Numbered from the stretch's first letter, positions 1-10,505 are shown. The stretch: 64,000 bases of DNA from Eucalyptus grandis (GCF_016545825.1 NC_052618.1:43718196-43782195), one strand, 5' to 3'. A program made the numbers and translations. Notes: generated by a model not told the origin, from the letters alone.

Positions 1-760
1 CAAAAGCAAGTAAACCGACCCCACAGGGACTATAGTCACCGATAAATCCAGTGCATGAATCAGTGACTCACACACTCCGTTAGAGCAGGAAACTAAATCC
101 ACAAAATCTGATGATATTACCCCGTGATAGTATTCTTAAGGAGAAGTTCCAAAAATCCAATTTCACCAAGAAAATGCCAAGAACCGCGGCCACGTGCCTG
201 TGCCTATGCGTGGCCTACAGAATCACGTCCAAGTCGATCAACTACAACCCCGCATTACATCCATTAGTTCGAGAGCGCCTCTGACAGAAATACAACTTGA
301 AACTAAGCCTTTGAATGTTGATTAGCCAGTTAACAGCTTTACTCAGGCAAGTCTGTTGAAAATAAGAAATGCCTCTTTTTGCCGTTCCCGCCAAAAGCCA
401 CATAATCAATCAACAAGCTGTCCGGGCCCCTTCCACCAATACATCAAGTATCAAAAGTCAGGGCTACGACTCAAGCTGCATCGAAAGTCTTGACCCACAG
501 TAGTAGTAATATTCAGTTTCATCTTGATTTTATCTACACGAACTTGAGCCACTTGTGCTCTTCTTGCTCTCCATTGCAGCAGCTCTTTTTCCCCAAAATG
601 CCCTAATGTGAATTAGGGTTTCAAGAAGAGAGGGAATTTGGCCCCATTTGTCCTCAATTATTTGGGGCAAACATGTGTACTTATGTTGTTCAGGGCATTT
701 ATGCTGAAATATTACGACGTTGGATCTCCAATAAGCCATATTACTAAAAAAAAAAAATGT
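1..760. repeat. Module A, copy 1 (left end of a unit)
   Basis: This stretch recurs at about 32,373-33,990 (interrupted by a transposon) and at 53,174-53,880. It opens within a run rich in CAAAAGCAA and continues through a weakly open + frame that is broken by stops in all three copies. No protein family is recognised on either strand. It marks the left end of units 1, 5 and 7, so it is useful for counting units. It may be a decayed gene piece, but nothing in it supports a specific identity. Confidence 0.7.
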
Positions 761-1584
761 TAAAAAATTGTCCCATCAAATTTTCAACATCTCAAATCGG
801 CTATAGTACTTAAGTGATCTTTTTTTAACCAAAGTGGGAATGAAATGATTTGTTAGAAAATTTTGATACTAAAGTGAGTACAAAAAATTATGACATTTTT
901 AGTGCCCTAATTGAATTTGTTTTGGTGAATCAACATTTCATGATTCTTTCGCACAAATGATTTTTCTGACTTATCAATCTTTTGAAACCGTGACATACGC
1001 TTGAGTCAATTTGCTTTGCTTTGTTCTCCCGTTCACACTCTCCTTTAACATATTCTTGGGTGCACCGAAAACGTGTGGGCCCAGTGCATCTTAGTCCTTG
1101 AATCAAGGAACTCACCAAAATTAAGGGCACACATGAGTTGGACTCACAGGTATCCATATCATTTGAGAAAATTTCCTTCTGGACTCCAAGGTTGGTCAAC
1201 CTTGTGTGCTCTTAGGAATGTGAGATGATATGCCCACAATTGCTACGGATTCTCCCCTGTTAAATCTGCTTAAATGGAAAGCAGAAAGTAGAACACCCCA
1301 CAAGACAAGCATTATGAAAATGCTCAATCATGAGTTTGATTTCGTTCATCTAAATTGCAACATAATATAGAGCACGTAGTTAAGTAAATAAACCCCAAAG
1401 TCACACAACAGAGTCACTTACTATAATGACTAACGTGCAACATAGAAGAATTGGAAAAAAAAAAGGAGGGGCGGGGGGGGGGTGAGTTGGTCAAAAGACC
1501 ATCTGCATAATTGTAGCTCTATCTCACCTACAACTTCTCGATGTAGTAAGCTAATCATATGAAGATCACTCTATATAAAATAAA
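761..1584. repeat. Module B spacer, copy 1
   Basis: Non-coding spacer that recurs in every unit (about 8,400-8,870, 17,040-17,150, 25,560-26,080, 34,000-35,030, 50,900-51,300, 53,900-54,700 and 61,300-61,700). Shared landmarks are the segment around 1,200-1,330, which reads as 'TGTGCTCTTAGGAATGTGAG' followed by 'GAACACCCCA', and a G-run at 1,464-1,482. Short ORFs on both strands are not conserved in frame between copies. No gene is seen. Confidence 0.65.
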
Positions 1585-2575
1585 AAGGGAAAATTACATA
1601 ATAATCATTAAGCATTGACTAATGTGCAATCTCATTCTTTGGATGTTTTTAATTTGTTCAATATTAAACTATTCATAAGTATTCAATGTAATTCCTAAAT
1701 TTTCAATTTGTTCAATGTAATTTTTCAACTTCCCATAAAAATGTCAAATTAGTCCTTCGTAAAATACTATTCTACACCATCACACATTTTAATATATTTC
1801 ATTTTCATCCATTTCTAAATAATAATAAAAACTATGATATCTTTTATTACTTTTTTTTTTACTTTTTGGTTTTTATAAATATTATAATAGTTCCAGTTAA
1901 GCATATTTTAGTTTGTGGTCTCCGTAATAGTAAAAATAAAACCTCATGTATAGTTATATTGGGTTGATATTTTTGCTATGACATTGACGGTAAATTTGGG
2001 TCATAACTACTGGTCTAGGATTTTCCAAGAGGTAAAAACTAGTTTGGGATAAGTGTGTCATGCAAGTACTAGTTTGAAATTTTTTATATTTTAGGGATAT
2101 CTAAAATCGATATTATTTATCTATGGAAAATTGTACTTATATTAATCTGAATCTTTGTTTTTTTCTTTTGCATTTTCTTAATTAAACCTGTATAGCAGAA
2201 AATTAATATAGCCCAACTATCAACTTGCTACTACTGTAAATAAGTTTCTATATAATTAATGTGGAACTATCATAATATTTATAAAGACCAAAAAGATAAA
2301 AAGGTAGTTTTTTTTAACTTTGGAAATGGATTGAAATGAAAAGACATTCAAAAATCTGTGCAATAGTATAATAATGAAAAGTTATGAATAGTATCGAATG
2401 AATGATTTAACTTTGTTATAGAGAGTTGATGGACTAAATAGAACATATTGAAAGTTTAGGGATTAGTTTAAATAATTAGAAATATTTAAAGGAATAAATT
2501 TAATAAAATAAAAGTTTAAGACTAACATTACGCATCTAGCCGAAGTTTGCAAATTATTATTGTCTTTTTCCCTTT
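1585..2575. mobile_element. Long-TIR AT-rich element E, copy 1
   Basis: About 1 kb, strongly AT-rich. The left end starts 'AAGGGAAAATTACATAATAA' and the right end is an imperfect reverse complement of it. The inverted similarity runs inward for roughly 200 bp, through a motif resembling 'AATTTGTTCAATATAGTCC'. The flanks are A/T-rich, so a target duplication cannot be called cleanly. Long imperfect inverted repeats without a transposase ORF suggest a non-autonomous Mutator-like or foldback element. Every THUMP unit has a copy at the same position, so insertion preceded the tandem duplications. Confidence 0.6.
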
Positions 2576-3302
2576 AAAAATAAGACAAATAGAATAATTG
2601 AACACCCCATAGTAGGAGTGTCAATATTATCATATTCTACATGTCGAAAGATAAGAAACGTGAAATTTAGACATCTTTCGTGAAAGTCTTTTTCTTATCT
2701 ATATCTTTCGTGAGAGTTTTTTTTTTTTTTTTTTGTCAGTCTTACTCTATTCTTACTCTACACTCACTCGCAAACTTGTGCCCCCGCCTCTTGCGGGCGT
2801 GGGAGTCGCAACCCACTCTCGAAAACTTACGCGTCCCTACCCCCATCCCCCCTGAGAAGGTGGGGATTTGAACCCCTCACCTCCCCCTTCCATGTTGGAA
2901 GGGTGGCCACTGGGGTGAGCCCCCAGTGGTTTTTCGTGAGAGTTGAGTTGCTAGATGTTGCTTGCTATTATCAATACATATCAAGAAATACAGTGAAAAG
3001 TTTATTGCTTGGTAAAGTCATATTTTTGGTCAAGTTTCAGTCCTCCCTGGTATATTCTACGAAAGAGTTGACTGAAGACTAAAATAATTGAATTAGAAAT
3101 CTGGTGCTCTCATTGAAAAGAAAAAAAAAACGTATAATCCAATCTTTTCTTAAGAAAGAAGCATATAAAAATGTTCGGATTCGACGGTCGGGTCGTTTTT
3201 GGCAAAACGAACCGGGTGGTCGGGTCGAATTTCCACTCGAAACGAACCGGGTGGAGGCAGTTTCCCCATTTTTAAGGGCGGAGACAGAGCCTGTACCGGA
3301 CT
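2576..3302 (+). promoter_or_regulatory. THUMP 5' flank, copy 1 (promoter-like)
   Basis: Conserved stretch between element E and the THUMP first exon, repeated at 10,040-10,505, 17,480-17,960, 27,200-27,509, 37,670-38,981, 52,440-52,640, 55,714-56,173 and 62,900-63,364. Landmarks are 'GAGTTGAGTTGCTAGATG', 'AAGTTTATTGCTTG', and a GC-richer 3' end with repeated CGGGTCG and CGAACCGGGTGG words. A SINE interrupts it at 2,717-2,931. Copy 6 (56,110) has lost about 33 bp between two CGAACCGGGTGG repeats that copy 1 keeps. No confident TATA box can be assigned. Promoter function is inferred from position only. Confidence 0.45.
2717..2931 (-). mobile_element. tRNA-derived SINE
   Basis: On the - strand the insert starts with CCACTGGGGGCTCACC and contains a pol III B box, GGTTCAAATCC (part of 'GGGGTTCAAATCCCCACC'). 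It ends in an A-tail, seen as 18 T's at 2,717-2,734 on the + strand. It is flanked by an 11-bp direct repeat TTTCGTGAGAG (2,706-2,716 and 2,932-2,942). The paralogous flank at about 55,845 has a single TTTCGTGAGAG and no insert. This is therefore a clean retroposition after the unit 1/unit 7 duplication. The family cannot be named by eye. Confidence 0.85.
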
Positions 3303-5153
3303 ATGGAACCGACGCAGAGCGGAGAGAAAAGAGAAATGGAAGAAGAAGAAGAAGAAGAAGAAGAAGAAGAAGAAGAAGAAGAAGAAGATGGCGATGAGGC
3401 CATGGGAGCAGCACTCGGCTGTCATCAGCATCCCTCGCTTCGACTACAACGCTCCGTCTTCTCTCCTTTGCTTTCTTGGTTGTCAATTTGATGGGTTTTC
3501 GTTCTGTTCTTTTTTCCTTTCTCCAGAGAGGGAGAAGAGCGCCACCAAAGAAGCCATTGTCTTCCTGAAGTTGAACCTTAGCGTTACTGAATGAGATGCC
3601 ACATAATGTCTTTGAGTAAGTGTGTGGTTCATCTATGCTTGGAGCTTGAAAGTGAAGAATTGGGTCTCCTTTAAGTAAGTGTTCTCGCTTTGGTTAGTGA
3701 CATCCTGATCATAGGGTGGTTCGTGTCGAAGTAATCTGAAATAGCTCAATGAAATGGGTCTTCCTACTTAGGATAGTGAAATGTCATCGTCCATGGATGT
3801 TCTTGCAGTTTTGTGGGACATTTGCTGCTAGGGAGAGTAATAACTTGAAGCTGGCTGATGCGAGGTTAAACTGCTGAGAGAAGGAAAGTATGTCCTAAGG
3901 AATTAGATCAGGACAGTGCCGATGGTCCCGAGTGTGGGAATTCAACCAATTAGTATTGGAATGAGAATGGTACTCTTCTTCTGTTCAAACCGGATTACTA
4001 CGTACTTAGATTTCTGCAAAATAGTCTAACTGCCTCCAACTTTACTATTCAACTGAAAGCATGTAAGCTTTCAGAAGATGTATCTTCCCAAGCAAAGGAA
4101 GACATGCCCGTGCGAATCAATTTCCAGCTATTTCATTAGTTAAGTTGACAGGGAGTGGTTTGCTTCTCTTTACATTCCCCCAAGAGGATTCAGCCGACAC
4201 CATTCACATTGTGTCTCACATTATCGATTCCCCGGGATCTGGAAAGTCAAGCTCCCCACAGTGAGTTTTTCTTTTTCTTCCCTGACATTAGACACTAAAA
4301 CGGCTCCCTCATTGAGTTCGTGCATTTCCTACCCTAGCTTATTACTTTAGGATTGGGTAATGTGCTAGGAGTCACTACTAATGCGTAAACCATCTTGCAC
4401 TGCATGTGAAAATTTTGGCACTGATGGGTGAGTACTCTAAATTAAAAGTTAAAGGAGAGAAAAAACAGATGTGCAACTAAGCCTCTTTGAGGCATATCTG
4501 TTTTACTTGATCAGCTTAAAATTCTACTCTGTCCTCTATAGTATAAAGGGATTGCTGTACAGTATGCTTTTGATTTTTACTTTTAATATTTTGGTGACTT
4601 TTTTTCAAATACCCATAATCACTAGAAATCTAGATATGTTAACATTTAAAGTCGATTAAAATATTATTTTTATATTAAAAGGCCATCTAATAGACCATTA
4701 GCACCCCCTGCAATTGCAGTTAAGCGTGCATTGCAGATAATGCAAATGTGCATTAGGCTGGCATTGAAGGACGGTGATGAAAGCATTTTTCTTGAAGGAG
4801 ACATCTTTGCTGACCCTTTTGTCCCCAAAAAAAAAAAAAAAAAAAGAGAGAGAGAGAGAGAGAAGGGAAGGTTTTTAGTAGATTTTTGGCTGTGGAGTAT
4901 GCTCCTTGAATTTCTTCATTCTGGAAACTGTTGCTTGTAGACTAAGCTTATCTTTGTTCCTTGCTAGCATTTGATAAAACTGACCACTGTTTTGCACATT
5001 GCAAGTTGGTTTTTTGGGAGTAGTTGGTGTCATTGAATTTTTCCTATCCGAGCTATATGCAGGTTGAATGAGCCAGACATAAGGACTGTTGTTCAAACTC
5101 TTGTTCTCAAGTTTATGAAGGATAACCCAAGCAGACTTGCACAGCAGGTAAAG
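3303..5153 (+). pseudogene. THUMP-domain (TAN1/THUMPD1-like) gene fragment, copy 1
   Basis: Intron-bearing fragment of a plant THUMP-domain protein. The family binds tRNA and assists N4-acetylcytidine formation with the NAT10/Kre33 acetyltransferase. Exon 1 (3,303 to about 3,471) carries a GAA-coded acidic/basic tract, then 'PWEQHSAVISIPRFDYNAPS'. Exon 2 starts at 3,527 (REKSATKEA). Exon 3 is 3,809-4,260 and contains SLVKLTGSGLLLFTFP. Exon 4 is 5,024-5,153 (LNEPDIRTVVQTLV) and ends at a GTACTG donor. About 60 bp covering the end of exon 1 and its donor are gone, apparently by loss between two CCTTCG repeats. Exon 3 has stops. The C-terminal half of the THUMP domain is absent. Copy 6 shares the exon 1 deletion. 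The family call is firm; loss of function is clear. Confidence 0.8.
3339..3387 (+). repeat. GAA microsatellite in THUMP exon 1
   Basis: About 16 GAA triplets within the coding part of exon 1. They read as a poly-Glu, poly-Lys or poly-Arg run depending on frame. The duplicate at 56,210-56,228 has only about 6 triplets, and the other copies are interrupted. Confidence 0.95.
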
Positions 5154-5915
5154 GTACTGTATCATGAGAAGAACAAGTTCTTCAGGCACTTCCGTCTCCT
5201 GCCTTTTCTTTTTGTGTGGCACTTCAGGGATTTTATTTCCTCGTTCTGTTTCAGTTGTTGCTTCGTACCCTGTTGCACGAAGTCTATTCCTCTCCCTTCA
5301 ATCAACTCAGAGCTGTTAACAATTTGTTTATGCATCCTTACAAATTGGTCGATCTTGTGAATCTGTATGTTCAAAAGCGAACTGACTCACAATTGGCAAA
5401 CCAGCTCCAAATGCCGGATTAGAGAATTCGACAGTGCCTTCAAAGTTATGGACGCACGTACATTAATACACGATCTTCAGTGGAAAAGAAGAATTCAATG
5501 CAGTTGTTTGGGTGCTGCTGAGAATTGAAAGAAGACAGATGAATTTGGACGTCCAGTGAGATTCATCGACGTCACTTTTGTGGTCCGTCATTTCTCAGCA
5601 GCCGCAGATGGATCGAAAACTCAGATAAATGCCTTGAAAAAGAGTAAAGGGACATCAATACGAAAGAAGATAATCATCTGCTGAGAAAGAGAGAGCTCGG
5701 CAATGGCCACAGATAAAATTAAAGTTCTGAGAAATGGAGCCAAGAAGCAATGCAATGCGTACCAAAAAATCAGCGCGAATTGTGGGACCTGCAGAGAGAA
5801 AGAGAGAGAAGAACAAGAGAATTACGAGTTCTTATAGTGAGTCACCCAAAACAACATTTTTTTGCAAGTTTTTTCTTTTCTTTTCCCTAGCATTTTCACG
5901 AAGAATGAGGTCTTT
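5154..5915 (+). repeat. Block W, copy 1 (unrecognised, between THUMP and CHLM)
   Basis: Two conserved parts follow THUMP exon 4. The first (about 5,255-5,420) has a + frame 'LLHEVYSSPFNQLRAVNN' then MHPYKLVDLVNLYVQKR. The second (about 5,470-5,830) has 'KKTDEFGRP' and 'FSAAADGSKTQINALKKS' in related copies. Both recur after every THUMP copy, and the second also occurs alone at 8,870-9,255, 51,300-51,760 and 61,700-62,140. Frames are broken by stops here. The block could be intron 4 and 3' sequence of the THUMP gene, or part of a third gene. No family is recognised. Confidence 0.5.
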
Positions 5916-6284
5916 GACATCATCTGTCTCGCCGTAGATCTTCTTCCATCTCTGGAACCCTGAGTTGTTTAAGTACCCCCTAACCACCTCCATGTCCCCA
6001 CAGCCCACCTCCACGGCCTGGAGCTGCCGCCTCCTCTTTGGGTCCGTCAGCGTGAGCACAGCAGCCAATACAGCTACCGAGCTGCCACCAATGGTGGTGG
6101 TCGTCATGCCATCCACAGACGCAAAGTAAGCCGGTGCAGTGGGGATGGGCGGAATGGCGAACTGGGTGAATGTTCTCGACCTCGGTGTTGCCTTCGAGAT
6201 CTTGATTGGGCTAGGATTCAGTGCAGTCTTGGAGTTGTTCGCACTGTGGAAGCAAATGGGGATTAAGGACACTGAGCAAGCCAT
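5916..6284 (-). pseudogene. CHLM: CHLM exon-1 fragment, copy 1 (Mg-protoporphyrin IX methyltransferase)
   Basis: CHLM methylates Mg-protoporphyrin IX with SAM in chlorophyll synthesis, in plastid membranes. The frame starts MACSVSLIPICF, followed by a Ser/Thr/Arg-rich plastid transit-type region (ATPRSRTFTQFAIPP). Then come a hydrophobic stretch (IGGSSVAVLAAVLTLTDP), the family signature region RRRQLQAVEVGCGDMEVV, and 'NNSGFQRWKKIYGETDDV'. Homology ends at GETDDV (about residue 123). The SAM-binding methyltransferase domain, about 200 residues, is missing, so no enzyme can be made. The frame is intact for all 123 codons and runs on into unrelated antisense sequence. Substitutions at usually conserved positions (EEVGGGDKE reads VEVGCGDME) suggest relaxed constraint. 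It is convergent with THUMP copy 1. Confidence 0.85.
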
Positions 6285-7559
6285 TCTACTTATCTTCACC
6301 TGCCGATGCTCTGGTGAGTAAGTCTTAGATTGCAAGGTTCTCGATTAGGCCTTGAAATCGGTGTAAATCAACGAGATAGAGAGAGCTTAATTCTCTTCAG
6401 TGTCCATACCTTTTTTTTTTTTTTTCTTTTCTTTTTACTTTTTATGGGAAGGAATTGTTTTTTTTTTTTTTTTTTTTTTTTGGGGTCTTGACAGGAAAAC
6501 AGAATGGCTCACTCACACTCGCAAATGGAAGGCCACATCAGCAAGGCTACAAAACTTGAGCTAGGGCTATAGTGGCGGCCCTCGTCATCCTAGCCTCAAC
6601 CGGCAAGCGATGAGGGGCAAGGGCTGTGATCTCATAATGGCGCACTTGCACTCACACTCGCACATGCACACTCTTTGTGTTCACGTAATTTAGTGGGAAA
6701 ATTTTTGGCCCCACTTGGCGATCAACATAAGAAAAGACGCAATATTTGACTTGTGACCTTGGAACAAAATTGGCATTTCCTAGTTTTCTCATTAACTAGC
6801 ATCGTTTACATGCCCTGAAGCCGACGCATATGATCCTTTACACAATGTTCCAAATACCCAAAACCACGTGCCATTATCTGTGACTGGGATTCATATCTAG
6901 GATTGGAGCCTCGACCATTCGCCAAAGGGGCCAATAATGAAATAAACAGACAAAAAGATTAGAAACATAAATCAATTCTCTTTTCCTTTCAAGGTTTTTC
7001 AAAGCCAAATTAATTTAGGTTTTCAGAGATAATGACTGTCGTTATCTGTGACTAGGATTTATATCCAAGATTGGAGCCTCGACCATTTGCCAAAGGGGGC
7101 AATAATGAAATAAATAGACAAAAGATTAGAAACATAAATCAATTCTCTACCCATTACAAAGGTACACTCCTTGATTCATCAGTTTTTACTGGCTTGAAAT
7201 TTCTTCAATCAGCCGACATATGGTCGTTTTCTTCTTCTTTTGCCCAATCAATCACTGAAAGCATAAATTCTAATGCATTCAACACCATCAACGATCGCAT
7301 TCTCTATTTAGAGATTCAATTTTGAAACCTTAAATTCAAATTGATGTGCGATACTTCGAGACAAATAAAATCTCTTGTTTATTGTCATAATGACTTACTT
7401 AGTATACAAGACATAAGTAAACATCCCATACAAGTAGCATTACTCATATCTTTCCACTTGCCTACAATTGTTTCCTTTATTTCGTCTTATGCTTCTAAAG
7501 ATGACTTGTTGAACTTTGTTAGGTACTACAATTCTAACATGAAATGCATATCGACAACC
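6285..7559. other. Spacer between CHLM and membrane-protein copies, unit 1
   Basis: No gene is seen. It begins with what would be the CHLM 5' leader and contains T-rich tracts (about 6,411-6,426 and 6,459-6,481). A stretch reading GAGCTAGGGCTATAGTGGC recurs at 47,580 and 59,450. A local duplication of about 168 bp is present: the segment starting TCTGTGACTGGGATTCATAT at 6,877 is repeated at 7,045. The right part (7,330-7,550) is the 3' flank of the membrane-protein gene and is the segment triplicated in unit 5. Confidence 0.6.
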
Positions 7560-7990
7560 CTAAGTGGCGGTGCTCTTCCTCTGCTCAGTCGACAGGCAAA
7601 CAAATTGAGGAATTCCAGAATCTTTTGCCTTACCAAAGGAAAGGATCATCAAAAAGCAAAAGATGCAAGCATCGCAAACAATATGAAAGGCTGGTAAATG
7701 AGCGACAAGTGGAAGGGACAAGAAGCAATAGAGAATGAGAGTAAAGATGGAGAGGAACATGGTAATGGAGTGGGTTTTGAACGGAGAATTGGAACTCCCT
7801 TTATACTTTACTGTAATGAAGTTGAGCATAGCTGGAATGATTAAGGTAAATATAGCATGCATGTTTCTCCATTGATCATGATCAATAACGGGCATTTTTG
7901 AATTTATATATATTTAGAAAAAGAGGAAGATGATGCGGAGCAAGAACACAGGAGCGAATGTTGAAAAAGAGGAAGAGAATAAGATACAAT
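7560..7990 (-). pseudogene. Small multi-pass membrane protein M, copy 1 (broken)
   Basis: Readable from 'MPVIDHDQWRNMHAIFTL', through two hydrophobic helices and SPFKTHSITMF, to FCFLMILSF. An internal deletion then removes the last two helices seen in other copies and joins to the C-terminal GKAKDSGIPQF region. The N-terminal signal-anchor region (7,896-7,990) is out of frame, and the start codon position reads ATTG. Family unknown; see the intact copy at 30,994-31,599. Confidence 0.65.
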
Positions 7991-8036
7991 AGCATAGCAA
8001 AAGGGAGCAAGTGATTTTATTGTCTGTCTCACATGG

Positions 8037-8214
8037 CCTTGCACCATGGTCTTTGGTTGATATTGACACATACTTTCCTTACTTCTTACTTTTTGTTGAC
8101 AAATACTTTCTTACTTCTTACTTTTAGGTCTTACTTTTATTGACACATACTTTCTTACCTGTTACTTTAGGTAAGAAGTAAGAAAGTATGTGTCATTATC
8201 AATCGAAGACCAAG
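8037..8214. repeat. Inverted repeat (hairpin) at M copy 1
   Basis: The left arm (about 8,037-8,091) starts CCTTGCACCATGGTCTTTGG and continues TTGATATTGACACATACTTT. The right arm (about 8,171-8,214) is its near reverse complement, through GTATGTGTCATTATCAAT and GAAGACCAAGG. The loop holds two or three imperfect repeats of ACTTTCTTACTTCTTACTTT. It lies about 50 bp beyond the M 5' end. Confidence 0.8.
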
Positions 8215-8869
8215 GAGTTTATGAAGTGGCTGTCAACGTCAACTGGAGGCCAACGTGTAAGGCTGCCTGTCGAGTGCATCAATGACTCTGTACATCAATA
8301 TTGTAAACGCAGGAGCAAGAGTCCCTATCCGACGTCGTATATTTGTTTTTGTGAATCATCCACCACGATTCTTTTGTAGAAATTAATTTCTAAATCCTTC
8401 AAATTTCTATAAAAATGACATTTGTTTTGGGGTAAATTTACTTTACTCTAATCTCACATTTGTACTCTTTTAAGAGATACTCTTATATTGATGAGGGTTG
8501 TGAGTCTAGTGCATTTTAATTCTTGAATCATAAGACCCATTAAAATTATGGGCTCACATGCCCTGGACTCACATATGCTGGGATTTTTAAAGAATTTTTC
8601 CCTTACTGTACTCAAAGCTCAATTACCTTGTGTTCTCCTAGGATTGTGAGGTGATATTAGATTCTTCCTTAAATCTGTCGAAATAGTAAGTAGAAAGAGC
8701 TAGAACACCCCATAAGACAACCAAACATTATGATAATGCTTAGCAATGAATTTGATTTAGTTCATTAGCATGGCAATGTAAAATCAACGCTAGCCAGCAG
8801 GACTTTGAAGAGAGACGAGCATAATATTGCATAAGAACTCCATTAATGATACTCACATCAACGACACAC
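8215..8869. repeat. Module B spacer, copy 2
   Basis: Conserved spacer following the hairpin. It starts with a block ending 'AACGCAGGAGCAAGAGTCCC', found again at 61,200, then the same landmarks as 900-1,400. No gene is seen. Confidence 0.6.
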
Positions 8870-8873
8870 ATGC

Positions 8874-8904
<31 letters not shown>

Positions 8905-9255
8905 TACATACATATATTTATATATATTGTCTTCGGTTGAAAAAGAGAATTCAGTTCGGCTGTTTGGATTCTGCTGAGGATCAAAAGAAGACGGATGAAT
9001 TCGGACGCCCGATGGGATTCATTGGCGTTGCTTTTGTGGGCCATTGTTTCTCAGCAGCCACGGATGGATCAAAACTTCACGCGAATGCCTTGAAAAAGAA
9101 GAGAGAGAGATCAAGAGGAAAGAAGATAATCGCCTGCATGCGCGCGCGCGCAGAGGGAGAGAGAATGGAGCCAAGAAGCGACCCAATGCGTACAAAAAAA
9201 TCAACGCGGATTGCAGGACGAGAGAGAGAGAGAGAGAGAGTTACCTAAAAAAAAA
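8870..9255 (+). repeat. Block W second part, isolated copy (unit 2), with TA and GA repeats
   Basis: An isolated copy of the second half of block W without any THUMP exon before it. A TA run lies at 8,875-8,896 and a GA run at 9,220-9,240. The + frame from 8,937 is open for 103 codons (FGRPMGFIGVAFVGHCF then ATDGSKLHANALKKK) but ends in a low-complexity RE tract. The near-identical copy is at 61,700-62,140. It shows that block W can move or be retained independently of THUMP. Product unknown; translation is not established. Confidence 0.45.
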
Positions 9256-9295
9256 AATTCAATGTTTTCCAAGGCCAAGTCAAATGAGAATTTCA

Positions 9296-10030
9296 AAAAG
9301 AATATGCAATGTCAACCTTAAACTTTTAATTTGTTTAATATTGTCTTTGAACTATTCATAAATGCTCAATCTAGCCCCTAAATTTTTTAATTTGTTCAAT
9401 CTAGTTACTTAACTTTCCATAATAAAGTCAAATTAGTTTTTTGGTACTATTATTAAGTTTTCATAATTACTTTATTGTCCAGAATTTTGGGTATATATTC
9501 ATTTAATACTTTTCCTAAATCAATATCTTTTTTTAACCTTTTGGTCTTTATAAATATTATGATGATTCCATCTAAACATATTTTACTTTATTATCTCTGT
9601 AACAATAAAAGTAACACCTCATTTAGAGTAACCTATTATGACATGGAGGGTACACTTGAGTGATGAGTAATAATTTCACTTGAGTGATGAGTAGCAATTT
9701 AAGAGTTTTTGAGAATTGAAAATTAGTTTCGATAAATGTATCATGTGGCTACTAGTTTGGAATTTTAATGTTATTATCCCTTAAAAAAGTGTTTTCATAA
9801 GGATATCTAATATCAATATTAATTTATCTATACATTATCATACTTATATTAAACCAAATCTCACTCCTAATTTTTTAGTTAAATAAAATTTTCAGTTTTT
9901 CTTGTTTCGTGTTTTCTTAATTAATTAGTTAAATGTGTATATTAGAAAATTAAAATAGTTGGAATATCAACAAGCTATTATTGTAAACGAGGTCCTATTT
10001 TTACTACTATAGATATCATGAGCTTTTTCC
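9296..10030. mobile_element. Element E, copy 2 (right end missing)
   Basis: Left half matches element E at 1,585-2,575 (CTTTTAATTTGTTTAATATT onward). The right inverted repeat ending in CCCTT is absent, so the copy is truncated. The copy at 62,190-62,900 shares this truncation. Confidence 0.55.
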
Positions 10031-10505
10031 CTATATAATTAAAAGGAGGATAATTAAACACTCCTACGATGGGAATGTCGATATAATCATATGCAATATG
10101 TAGAAAATGGAAACATGGAAATTAGTCTTTCATAAGAGTTGAGTCGCTGCATATTGCTTTCTATTAATGCATATCAAGAGACTTGGTGTAGAGTTTATTA
10201 ACAAAAGGTTAGCAATATCAGTCATTTTTGGTCGTATGAAAATTCAGCTCCTTCCTAGAAGTTTCCACGAAAGTGTCGACCAAAGACTATGAACAGTCGA
10301 ATGAGAAATATTGCGCTTTAATAGAAAAAAAAAAAAAAAGTATGATCCAATCTTTTCTTAGAAGGATGGAAAAACGTTTGGGTAAGACGATCGGGTCGGG
10401 TCGTCATTGGAAAGTGAACTGGGCGGTCGGTCGAGCCTCAACTGACAATGAAAACCGCCGGACTTTCACCATGTTTTAGGACAGAGACAAAGTTTGAGTT
10501 GGACT
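10031..10505 (+). promoter_or_regulatory. THUMP 5' flank, copy 2
   Basis: Same landmarks as the flank of copy 1: GAGTTGAGTCGCTGCATATT, AGTTTATTAACAAAAGG, and a GC-richer end with GATCGGGTCGGGTCG. No insertion is present. The region at 62,900-63,364 is nearly identical. Confidence 0.45.

Noticed and set aside
1..760. Gene in module A (KMPRTVQKIGLAMCL-type frame)
   Set aside because: The frame is short, broken differently in the three copies, and matches no family I can recognise.
2850..2931. Possible tRNA gene on the - strand (B box present)
   Set aside because: No cloverleaf or CCA-side stem, but an A-tail and target duplication are present. It is a SINE.
3104..3594. ORFs with poly-Arg, poly-Lys, poly-Glu or poly-Phe runs
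   Set aside because: They are frames through the GAA repeat of THUMP exon 1. Only the frame giving PWEQHSAVISIPRFDY is meaningful.
8037..8214. MicroRNA precursor
   Set aside because: The arms could fold, but there is no evidence of a defined mature segment or target, and the loop is a growing tandem repeat. Kept as an inverted repeat; small-RNA data would decide.
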